DNA from: Sedimentibacter acidaminivorans | GTDB taxonomy: Bacteria > Bacillota > Clostridia > Tissierellales > Sedimentibacteraceae | DNA length: 64,000 nucleotides | NCBI RefSeq assembly: GCF_017873955.1 | Contig: NZ_JAGGKS010000008.1 | Span: forward strand, 152,476-216,475 | Direction: 5' to 3' | Shown here: positions 33,337 to 40,210 of the stretch, piece by piece | Layout of the letters: every line of letters begins with the position of its first letter | How positions within the stretch are numbered: position 1 is the stretch's first letter | Notes under the pieces: generated by a model | The model's input: only the letters and a program-made list of their open reading frames with translations | Databases searched by the model: none | Told to the model about the DNA's origin: nothing | Position numbers and translations under genes: made by a program

Positions 33337-33585
33337 TTAGTAAGTAGTTCTTGATACTTCAATGACCTTCTTAATGTCGGTAGCATTTAGAAGGTCATTC
33401 CCGTTTTCTCTGTAAACATATGTTAACCTAGATAAAACTGAATTAACTTCTCTATAATTTGCATTACTTTCAATTATTATTGTATTAATTTTTTCTTTAA
33501 GTTCTGTGCAACGTTTTTTACTTTCTTCACGCATCTCTTTTTCTTTCTGTTTTAATTCTTGTATATCTTTAAACTGTTCTTCCAT
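33337..33585 (-). CDS. Coiled-coil hypothetical protein
   Basis: 82 residues. A highly charged coiled coil (residues 3-32, FKDIQELKQKEKEMREESKK) is followed by a helical domain NANYREVNSVLSRLTYVYRE. No known family. It is the second leftward gene from the immunity region, where phages carry excision or antirepressor-type proteins; no functional motif supports either role. Confidence 0.55.
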   Translation of the reverse strand: MEEQFKDIQELKQKEKEMREESKKRCTELKEKINTIIIESNANYREVNSVLSRLTYVYRENGNDLLNATDIKKVIEVSRTTY

Positions 33586-33636
33586 TTCTTTTGCTCCTTA
33601 CGTTAAAATTTGCTGTTGCTAGTAGATGTTTTATTG

Positions 33637-33864
33637 TTAGCCTGTTTCTTGAAATGTGGTTTCGTTTTCGGAAACTTTATTGGTAAAAAAAAGCTCTTCA
33701 ATCGTTAATCCAAAATAATCTGAAAGTTTTTTAGCCTCTATTAGTGAAAATCTTAAGTCCCCAGTTTCTTTTTTGTAATAGTTACATGCAGAAATGTTCA
33801 GAAATTGTGCAATTTCGTTTTGTCTGATATTATTCTTTTCTCTAAGAAGTTTTATCTTATTCAA
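33637..33864 (-). CDS. Cro-like XRE regulator
   Basis: 75 residues. HTH pattern MNKIKLLREKNNIRQNEIAQ, FLNISACNYYKKETGDLRFS (about 21-40), then LIEAKKLSDYFGLTIEELF. It is the first gene of the leftward operon, divergent from the repressor gene and placed where Cro sits in lambdoid phages, so it probably represses the repressor promoter and favours lytic growth. The promoter overlapping the shared operator at 33894-33940 drives it. Confidence 0.88.
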   Translation of the reverse strand: MNKIKLLREKNNIRQNEIAQFLNISACNYYKKETGDLRFSLIEAKKLSDYFGLTIEELFFTNKVSENETTFQETG

Positions 33865-33893
33865 GTTTAATTCTCCTTTCTTAATTTCCTTTA

Positions 33894-34008
33894 TAGAAAC
33901 TTTATGTATTAATTATAGTTTCTTTTACGGAATATGTCAATATATATATTTTCTTTTTTAGAAATATTTTTTATTATGGTTTACTTTCGATAATTGAAAC
34001 TTTATAAT
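33894..34008. promoter_or_regulatory. Divergent immunity control region (two promoters and operator repeats)
   Basis: Leftward promoter: TTGACA (33940-33935), 17-base spacer, TATAAT (33917-33912). Rightward repressor promoter: TTTACT (33980-33985), 17 bases, TATAAT (34003-34008). The repeats AGAAACT (33895-33901), inverted AGTTTCT (33917-33923) and TGAAACTTTAT (33995-34005) are candidate operators. One overlaps the leftward -10 and one the rightward -10, giving a lambda-style switch between repressor and Cro. Confidence 0.8.
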
Positions 34009-34035
34009 GTAATTATATGAAATGGTGGTGAAATA

Positions 34036-34386
34036 ATGAAATTTGGAGATAAATTAAGGTCTTTAAGAAACAAATACAATCTTACTCAAACTGAGTTAGC
34101 TGAAAAATTAAATTTATCAAAAGCAAATATTTCTAAATATGAATCTGGTAATTTAGAACCTAATATTCAGACTATTACTACTATTTCAAAATTATTTAAT
34201 GTTTCTGTGGATTATCTTTTAAAAGATGAACCTGATGATGAATCATTAACAATTGATGAAGAATTTCAATCATTATTAAGCGACCCTAAAACATTAGTAG
34301 CATTCAAAGATTTTCAAAACCTAACAGATACAGACAAACAAGAAATAATAAATTTTATAAAATTCAAAAAACAGCAGAATAATTAG
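34036..34386 (+). CDS. Prophage repressor (XRE family, ImmR/CI-like)
   Basis: 116 residues. HTH: FGDKLRSLRNKYNLTQTELA, EKLNLSKANISKYESGNLEP and IQTITTISKLFNVSVDYLLK. There is no S24 autocleavage domain, so, as in ICEBs1 ImmR, removal would need an ImmA-type protease rather than RecA-stimulated self-cleavage; such a gene lies at 39670. GGTGGTG precedes the ATG. It starts the rightward lysogenic operon and probably maintains lysogeny by binding the operators just upstream. Confidence 0.9.
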   Translation: MKFGDKLRSLRNKYNLTQTELAEKLNLSKANISKYESGNLEPNIQTITTISKLFNVSVDYLLKDEPDDESLTIDEEFQSLLSDPKTLVAFKDFQNLTDTDKQEIINFIKFKKQQNN

Positions 34387-34398
34387 GAGAAAGTAATT

Positions 34399-34785
34399 AT
34401 GGCGGATGTAAATTTAAATAAATTATTTAATTTTCATGAAAAAATAGAAATGCCTGAAACACTTAAACCTTTTTTATCTGATAAAGAGCAAGTATTTTTT
34501 ACAGTGAAAACAATTAGAGATGCTGCAGTTTTTACGGACAAAAGAATATTAGTAGCAGACAAGCAAGGTATAACAGGTAAAAAAATAGAGTACTACACAA
34601 TTCCCTACAAAAATATAGTTACATACTCTGTTGAAACAGCAGGAACCTTTGACTTAGATTCTGAAATAAAGTTGCAAATGTCAGGTGGTATTTCAATTGA
34701 GTTAAAATTTCTTAAAGACAAAAAAATGGACTCATTACTGTTAGAAGTATATAGAATTATTACCGACTTTACATTTGATAAGTAA
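34399..34785 (+). CDS. PH-domain protein (bPH_1-like)
   Basis: 128 residues. LSDKEQVFFTVKTIRDAAVF (about 26-45), FTDKRILVADKQGITGKKIE and IPYKNIVTYSVETAGTFDLD match the bacterial PH domain family (YvbH/DUF-like). The gene follows the repressor by 12 bases with GGAGAAAG before the ATG, so it is co-transcribed in the lysogen. Family members occur near defence or stress genes, and the biochemical role is unknown. Expression in the lysogen hints at a superinfection or membrane-related job. Confidence 0.8.
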   Translation: MADVNLNKLFNFHEKIEMPETLKPFLSDKEQVFFTVKTIRDAAVFTDKRILVADKQGITGKKIEYYTIPYKNIVTYSVETAGTFDLDSEIKLQMSGGISIELKFLKDKKMDSLLLEVYRIITDFTFDK

Positions 34786-34819
34786 CAAACAAAAATAATA
34801 AAAATAGAAATAACAAAAC

Positions 34820-34919
34820 GGGATTATACTACATCATGGGGGAAACACTGACAACTTAATAAAAATTTATAACTATGGATCATAATCCCATATCATTTTT
34901 TTGATGTGGGATTTTTTAT
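34820..34919 (+). ncRNA. Attenuator-like RNA element with alternative stems and terminator
   Basis: GGGATTAT (34820-34827) can pair with ATAATCCC (34882-34889), closing a 54-base internal domain. The same 3' strand is also the 5' arm of a terminator, AATCCCATATCA (34884-34895) with TGATGTGGGATT (34902-34913) plus T run. The two pairings are mutually exclusive, as in riboswitches or attenuators. It lies between the PH-domain gene and the exonuclease-BRCT gene. A simple terminator with fortuitous complementarity is the alternative. Confidence 0.5.
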
Positions 34920-35000
34920 TTAAATAAATAGGCTTGATATTAACATGTTTTTATCATGATGTTTATACTTATATATTAAATTATAAAGGATGGATATATT

Positions 35001-35999
35001 ATGTCCTATAGCATTGGTTGGGATAAACCCCTGAGTTGTAGCAATATAGATTGTAATGAATTTATATGTATTGATTTTGAAACAGCAAACAGCAAACGCC
35101 AGAGTGTATGCCAATTTGCTCTTATATATTTTAAAGATGGAGTAGTAATTCAAGAAAAAGAATGGCTTATAAAACCTCCAAAAGATTATAGAAATTTCAG
35201 CGAATTTAATATTCAAATTCATGGAATTAGACCTGAAGATATAAAAGATAAACCAGAATTTAATGAATTATGGAATGAAATATATCCCTTATTGAATGGC
35301 AAAACTCTTGTAGCGCATAATGCGCCATTTGATGTAGGAGTATTGAGAAGTCTAATAGAATACTATAATATAGATTATCCTGAGTTTAATTTTATTTGTA
35401 CATGCAGCGTTGCTCGTAAAACATGGGATAAACAAATAAACTATACGCTAAAGAATATTGCAAATCAACTAGGATATTTATTTAATCATCATGATGCACA
35501 TGATGATTCACGTACATGCGGTAAAATTTTATTAGAGGCAATGAAATATCATAAAGTAAAAACATTAAAAGAATTAGCAGAAAAAATAAATATGCAAATT
35601 GGATATGTATCTGAAGATTATTATTTACCTTGCAGTATATACAATGGTTTTAAAGGCCTAGGTGGTAAAAACGATAGGGTTAAGGTGTGCGAATTAACTC
35701 CTGCTTCTAATTGTGAATTTGATGAGGACAACCCTCTTTATAATCAACATGTTGTTTTTACCGGAACATTGATAAGTATGACAAGGCAAATAGCAATGCA
35801 AAAAGTTTTAAATATAGGTGGCTTGATAGATCAAGGTGTTACTAAAAATACAAACTATCTTGTTATGGGAGTTCAGGACTATGCCATATTTTCAGATGGA
35901 AAAGAAAGTTCCAAGACTAAAAAAGCAAAAAGATATATTGAGGAAGGTCAAGATATACAAATTATTCATGAAGATGATTTTATAAAAATGATTATTTAG
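35001..35999 (+). CDS. DEDDh exonuclease fused to a BRCT domain
   Basis: 332 residues. N-terminal 3'-5' exonuclease of the PolC-epsilon/DnaQ type: ICIDFETAN (Exo I), VAHNAPFDVGVL (Exo II), and HHDAHDDSRTCG (Exo III, His and Asp). Its C-terminal 80 residues form a BRCT domain (HVVFTGTLISMTRQIAMQKV, then GVTKNTNYLVMG). The same exonuclease-BRCT combination occurs in bacterial repair proteins. It is the first gene after the attenuator-like element, with AAAGGATGG before the ATG. It may trim DNA ends in repair or defence. Confidence 0.88.
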   Translation: MSYSIGWDKPLSCSNIDCNEFICIDFETANSKRQSVCQFALIYFKDGVVIQEKEWLIKPPKDYRNFSEFNIQIHGIRPEDIKDKPEFNELWNEIYPLLNGKTLVAHNAPFDVGVLRSLIEYYNIDYPEFNFICTCSVARKTWDKQINYTLKNIANQLGYLFNHHDAHDDSRTCGKILLEAMKYHKVKTLKELAEKINMQIGYVSEDYYLPCSIYNGFKGLGGKNDRVKVCELTPASNCEFDEDNPLYNQHVVFTGTLISMTRQIAMQKVLNIGGLIDQGVTKNTNYLVMGVQDYAIFSDGKESSKTKKAKRYIEEGQDIQIIHEDDFIKMII

Positions 36000-36012
36000 G
36001 GGGTGAATTATC

Positions 36013-36483
36013 ATAGACGTAAATTCAATTTATAAAAAAGTGTTAGAAATATTTGAAAGCAATGAAAAATCGCTAGAAAGTGTTGAATTAAAAATAAATA
36101 AGCAATATTCAACTGTAAGTGTAGAGAATACTGCTGCTATTCGAATAAAATTGAGTAGTAAAACTAATTATATTTCAGTAAAATCTAGGTATATACACTT
36201 GTTTAAAGAATCTATGAAATTGACATCTGGCAAGAGTGAAAAGGACTGGATCCGTTACCAGATCACAACAGAATACGATTTAGATGAAATATCAAATATT
36301 TTATTATATATATATGATGACTGCAAGCCATCAGGTACTATGTTCGGTTGCTGCTCTAGATTTAATGCATGTAGCGATGCTAAAAAATGTGTTAATCCAA
36401 ATAAACAACATGCAAAAAACTGCTGGTATAACGAAAATCTGAAACGAGGCAAGATATTTTATGGAGTTAATAGGAATATATAA
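36013..36483 (+). CDS. Cys-rich C-terminal domain protein, non-canonical start
   Basis: About 150 residues. The C-terminal 45 are a striking module: FGCCSRFNACSDAKKCVNPN, then HAKNCWYNENLKRG and IFYGVNRNI, a Cys/His pattern that could bind zinc or an iron-sulphur cluster, seen with exonuclease proteins of clostridial phages. The N-terminal half is beta-rich. The start is unclear. GGGGGTG (35999-36005) is followed by ATA at 36013 at ideal spacing; the first canonical codon, GTG at 36040, has no ribosome site. A mutated ATG or AUA initiation are both possible. It follows the exonuclease gene by 14 bases. Confidence 0.65.
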   Translation: MDVNSIYKKVLEIFESNEKSLESVELKINKQYSTVSVENTAAIRIKLSSKTNYISVKSRYIHLFKESMKLTSGKSEKDWIRYQITTEYDLDEISNILLYIYDDCKPSGTMFGCCSRFNACSDAKKCVNPNKQHAKNCWYNENLKRGKIFYGVNRNI

Positions 36484-36528
36484 CTTTTAATTTCATATAA
36501 ATGCAAAATTTGTAGAAAAGAGGAATAT

Positions 36529-37515
36529 ATGCAAGATTATTATAAAAAACAACTTATAAAAATTTTACTAGATAATAAGTTATATAAGTGCGATGGAACA
36601 GACTTTCAAAAATTTGTAAATCAAATATTTACATATAAAAATGAAAATTTCACTCCCGTTAAACCTCAAGGAAATATTGGCGATAGGGGTAATGATGGCT
36701 ATATATATAATGCAGGAGTATATCTTCAGGTATATGGGCCTGAAGATTTAAGTAATATAGATACTCAGAAATACGCAATTGCAAAATATGAAAAAGACTT
36801 TTTGAAATTGTTAAATCATATTTCAAATGCAAAATGGCCAGCTATTAAAAAATTTATTTATGTTATAAACGATAAATCATATGGTTTTTTTCCCGATTTG
36901 CTAATACTACGAGATAATTTATATAAAAGTCATCCAGAAATTAAATTTGATATATATGGTAATGATCAACTACGAAATATTATATTATCTCTTCCTTTGG
37001 AACATCAAGAAGATCTATTAGGTTCAATTTATGAAATTGAAGATTATATTGATATACTAGATGCTAATATACTAGATAAAACTATAAAAGCTATAATAGA
37101 TGATTATAAAATTCCTTACACTATTAATGGTAACCCATTAAAAGTACCTAATTGGGACAGAAAGATAGCGTTTAATAAGCTAAAGTGTAAACCTCCTGAA
37201 ACAAAACTTATTGAAGGATACTACAATATTGATAAAATAGATGCAATACTAAATGATGATAATAAACCAGAAACAGATGAGGCGTTATCGACAATAGTTA
37301 AAACTATTTACAATGAGTCGGTTATAGTATACCCCAAAAGTGAAGAGGATCAGTTTTTTTATATTTTCAATCAATTAATGGATAAGGTAAAAACAAATAG
37401 AACAATAAGTGATATATCTAAAAGTAGTGCTATATTTTGTATAATGAGTAAATATTTTGAAGTTTGTGACATATTTAAAGAACCCCCAGAAGATTACAAA
37501 ATAGCAGAGTTATAG
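36529..37515 (+). CDS. Putative ABC-3C effector: PD-(D/E)XK nuclease-like protein
   Basis: 328 residues. The N-terminal segment FQKFVNQIFTYKNENFTPVK then GNIGDRGNDGYI and YLQVYGPED (about 26-73) has the organisation of restriction-endonuclease-like domains, with Asp56 and Gln67 (in place of the usual Glu) preceding V-Y. This opening is characteristic of the effectors of ABC three-component systems. The C-terminal 170 residues are helical and acidic with no recognised motif, matching the ABC-3C C-terminal domain in character. It is encoded convergent to the ATPase gene, with 6 bases between stop codons. Predicted family role: nuclease triggered on invading DNA. Confidence 0.7.
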   Translation: MQDYYKKQLIKILLDNKLYKCDGTDFQKFVNQIFTYKNENFTPVKPQGNIGDRGNDGYIYNAGVYLQVYGPEDLSNIDTQKYAIAKYEKDFLKLLNHISNAKWPAIKKFIYVINDKSYGFFPDLLILRDNLYKSHPEIKFDIYGNDQLRNIILSLPLEHQEDLLGSIYEIEDYIDILDANILDKTIKAIIDDYKIPYTINGNPLKVPNWDRKIAFNKLKCKPPETKLIEGYYNIDKIDAILNDDNKPETDEALSTIVKTIYNESVIVYPKSEEDQFFYIFNQLMDKVKTNRTISDISKSSAIFCIMSKYFEVCDIFKEPPEDYKIAEL

Positions 37516-37521
37516 CCTCTG

Positions 37522-39264
37522 CTATTCTTCCTTTACTTTTAAATCTATAGTCATTCCTAATAATTTACCATTATCACCTGTATCATTAAGTCTTTGAACA
37601 ATTGAACTTTCAAGGTAATCATAAATTAATATATCCTGCACATCTTCTTTATCAAATTCTGCAAGTATTCCATTATACAAGCTATTATTTATTGTGAAAA
37701 TAAATTGAAAATCATTTTTCTCATTGATTTTTTTCAAGAGTTTTAATAAGCTTATAATTTGTCTTGGATCTGTTTCTGAAAAAATATGCTGATCGTTAAA
37801 TATAAATTTTATATTATGATTGTTTTGTAATGTCAACAAAAGTAAATCATACAAATATATTTTTACTAATCCTATTCCGCCTGATGTATCACTTTGAATA
37901 CTTGGCTCTATTTCAAATCTATTTTTATTATTTCCTTTATTGTTTTTTATGCTTAATCCAGATATGGAATTTTGATAAATACTTTTTGCATACTTCATGT
38001 ATACTGATGAAATATTGTCTGTATAATCCTTTTTATCTTTCAAATATTTATCAGTTTCAACATTGTCAATAGCCATTTGTGATTCTAATTCCGTTATTTC
38101 ATTATTAGCATCATCAATAATACTTTTTGAGCTTGATAACTTATACAACTCATCTTGCTTTTGCCTTAATCTTTCTTGAATTGAATCATATTCTGAAAAG
38201 CTTGTTGTTGTGGATAAAATATTATAATATTCATCTATTTTATTATCCAACTCTGAAAGTTTATTTCTTATACTTTCTAACGATTTTTCAATTCTATCTT
38301 TATTTTCACTTAATCTTAATTGTCTGTTTTTTAATAATGTGTCATGAAAGCTAGAAACATTCTCAACTTTTTGTCTTATCATTTCTGGAACTTCTATTTT
38401 CATCTGTTCGTAAAAATTAATAACATTTGCAGAATCTATATCAGGATTAATTTTAAGACTTTCCAATATTGAACTTAACCGTTTTTCATATAAATACAAA
38501 TTATCTTGTAAATCGCTTTTGTTATTTTTTAATGAATTATACGTGTTTTCAATTCGAGTGTAATCTTCTGAAATTTTAAAAGTACTTAATTTATTTTTTA
38601 GATCTTCAATTTCTGCTTTTATATTTTGAATTTTCAAATCTAATTTTTTATCGTTTTTGTCAAAATACTGCTTTATTACTTCATTTTTTTTAATTTCACG
38701 TATAGCATTAGATTTTTTATTTATTTTTTCCTTATCACTTATTTTTTTCTCACACAATTCATAATCTAAGCCAAGTAATAAACTATCTCTTTTTAAAGCT
38801 TTATCTTGATCTTCCCTTTTTGTTGTACAAATTGCATCATCATACTGATTCTTCTTAAATTTCAAAAATTTACATATAATATTTCTAAATGTTATTCCTT
38901 TAATTTTAGGTTGATAATTTGTTGAAATATCATATAAAAATTTTCTATATTTATTCAATTCCTTTGGTTCGTCGTTAAGATAAACTATCTTTTCTTGTTC
39001 AGTATTTCTACAAATTGTATATAATTTGTTATTAACTTTAAAATCTAAATAGAATTTCCAGCCTTTAAGCAATTTAAATTTAGGGTTAAAATCAGCACCT
39101 AAACAAAAATCTACTAACTCAATTGATAATGTTTTTCCTGTACCATTTACGGTGCTTTGCCTATCGCTTTTAGTACGTTCAGCATATATAATAGTTAATC
39201 CATTTTCATTAAATTTTATATCTTTAAAAGTAGGCATATTTGAATATAACTTAATTAATTTCAC
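37522..39264 (-). CDS. SMC-like ABC ATPase, DUF2326/YydD type (ABC-3C ATPase)
   Basis: 580 residues. Walker A NGTGKTLSIELVDF (about 40-53) follows a family-specific IIYAERTKSDRQ; long coiled coils span about 180-400 (rich in E/K/L/N heptads); a Walker-B-like IKFIFNDQHIFSETDPRQ lies near 487-504. This is the DUF2326 (YydD) pattern of RecN/SMC-like ATPases used in ABC-3C conflict systems. It starts with GTG (39264) behind GGGAGGTT and overlaps the small middle-component gene by 14 bases. The ATPase probably senses foreign or damaged DNA and controls the nuclease-like effector. Confidence 0.8.
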   Translation of the reverse strand: MKLIKLYSNMPTFKDIKFNENGLTIIYAERTKSDRQSTVNGTGKTLSIELVDFCLGADFNPKFKLLKGWKFYLDFKVNNKLYTICRNTEQEKIVYLNDEPKELNKYRKFLYDISTNYQPKIKGITFRNIICKFLKFKKNQYDDAICTTKREDQDKALKRDSLLLGLDYELCEKKISDKEKINKKSNAIREIKKNEVIKQYFDKNDKKLDLKIQNIKAEIEDLKNKLSTFKISEDYTRIENTYNSLKNNKSDLQDNLYLYEKRLSSILESLKINPDIDSANVINFYEQMKIEVPEMIRQKVENVSSFHDTLLKNRQLRLSENKDRIEKSLESIRNKLSELDNKIDEYYNILSTTTSFSEYDSIQERLRQKQDELYKLSSSKSIIDDANNEITELESQMAIDNVETDKYLKDKKDYTDNISSVYMKYAKSIYQNSISGLSIKNNKGNNKNRFEIEPSIQSDTSGGIGLVKIYLYDLLLLTLQNNHNIKFIFNDQHIFSETDPRQIISLLKLLKKINEKNDFQFIFTINNSLYNGILAEFDKEDVQDILIYDYLESSIVQRLNDTGDNGKLLGMTIDLKVKEE

Positions 39265-39511
39265 GATATAACCTCCCTTTTTTATCTATATTAATAGCTC
39301 CTATTGTATATAAATAGTCTATCGCAAAAACAAAATAATCAAATGTACAATTGTATTTAACGATTTTCTTATCTATGTAATCTTTAATATAATTATCCCA
39401 ACAAGTTTCAATATAAGTAGGAGTATTTAACATACTAAGAATAATTCCACCTATTCCAAACAATGATTTACTCATTTCAGTATGCTTATTAGGCAATATC
39501 CTACATCCCAT
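39251..39511 (-). CDS. Putative ABC-3C middle component (MC6-like)
   Basis: 86 residues from ATG 39511, which has GGAGGTGA upstream. The sequence SLFGIGGIILSMLNTPTYIE and FDYFVFAIDYLYTIGAINID is the pattern of ABC-three component middle component proteins: small winged-helix-like adaptors that open S-L-x-G-I-G and end in a L-x-x-G-A-I-x. In known systems the middle component bridges the ATPase and effector. It is the first gene of the leftward pair and overlaps the ATPase. Confidence 0.75.
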   Translation of the reverse strand: MGCRILPNKHTEMSKSLFGIGGIILSMLNTPTYIETCWDNYIKDYIDKKIVKYNCTFDYFVFAIDYLYTIGAINIDKKGRLYREIN

Positions 39512-39604
39512 GAAACTCACCTCCATTTTTTAATAATTATATTAATTTTTATTATATATTTTATTATACATTATGATATTTATCAAGCTTTTATGAAAAT
39601 TTCT

Positions 39605-39632
39605 TTACTTTCGAACAAATGTTTGATACAAT
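39605..39632 (+). promoter_or_regulatory. Second SOS-boxed promoter, upstream of the ImmA-type gene
   Basis: TTTACT (39605-39610), 16-base spacer and TACAAT (39627-39632). The spacer contains GAACAAATGTTT (39613-39624), one base off the perfect LexA operator. It drives the ImmA-type peptidase and probably the integrase. Its layout closely copies the promoter at 249-277. Confidence 0.72.
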
Positions 39633-39669
39633 TCTATTGCATAAACTAATATTTGTCAAGAGGTGAAAA

Positions 39670-40155
39670 ATGTACTATAATATGCTAAATAAATCAATCT
39701 ACTTACTTACAGAATATCAAATCTTTGATTATCCTATAGATAAAGATACAATTGAACAAATCATTTTAGACAAAAATCTAAAGGTTGCTACACTTAAAAA
39801 CCTATCCGCGGCACTTTGTATTGATGATACTATTCTCGTGCCTAAATCCCAAAATAACGCCTACAGAGAAGACATTGTTCATGAACTTGGACATGCATGT
39901 TATCATGTTGGCAATTCCCTATTAAAGGATAAAATTATAGTAAGTAAACAAGAACAGCAAGCTAATGCATTTGCTGCATATTTTTTAATGCCTGTTTATG
40001 TATTTGAGGAGGCTATGAAATATTGCAATGATAATTATGTGCTTGCGGAAGAATTTGGGGTGACAGTTTCTTTTGTTAAATTTCGAAAACAACTAACTGA
40101 AGCTCTAATTTATGATGGCTATTTTAATGAACTGCTTAAATCGTATGATTATTAG
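39670..40155 (+). CDS. ImmA/IrrE-family metallopeptidase (antirepressor protease)
   Basis: 161 residues. Zinc site HELGH at 71-75 (IVHELGHACYHV) followed by a conserved KQEQQANAFAAYFLMPVYVF helix supplying the third ligand Glu, the ImmA/IrrE signature. AGAGGTG precedes the ATG. In ICEBs1 and phi105, ImmA cleaves the HTH repressor ImmR to induce the element. The repressor at 34036 likewise lacks autocleavage, so it is the likely substrate. An SOS box lies in the promoter. It is followed by the integrase gene, 56 bases on. Confidence 0.9.
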   Translation: MYYNMLNKSIYLLTEYQIFDYPIDKDTIEQIILDKNLKVATLKNLSAALCIDDTILVPKSQNNAYREDIVHELGHACYHVGNSLLKDKIIVSKQEQQANAFAAYFLMPVYVFEEAMKYCNDNYVLAEEFGVTVSFVKFRKQLTEALIYDGYFNELLKSYDY

Positions 40156-40210
40156 ATCCATTAAGAACATATATATTATTAAGCATATATTGTTATAGAA
40201 AGGTGAGGTT

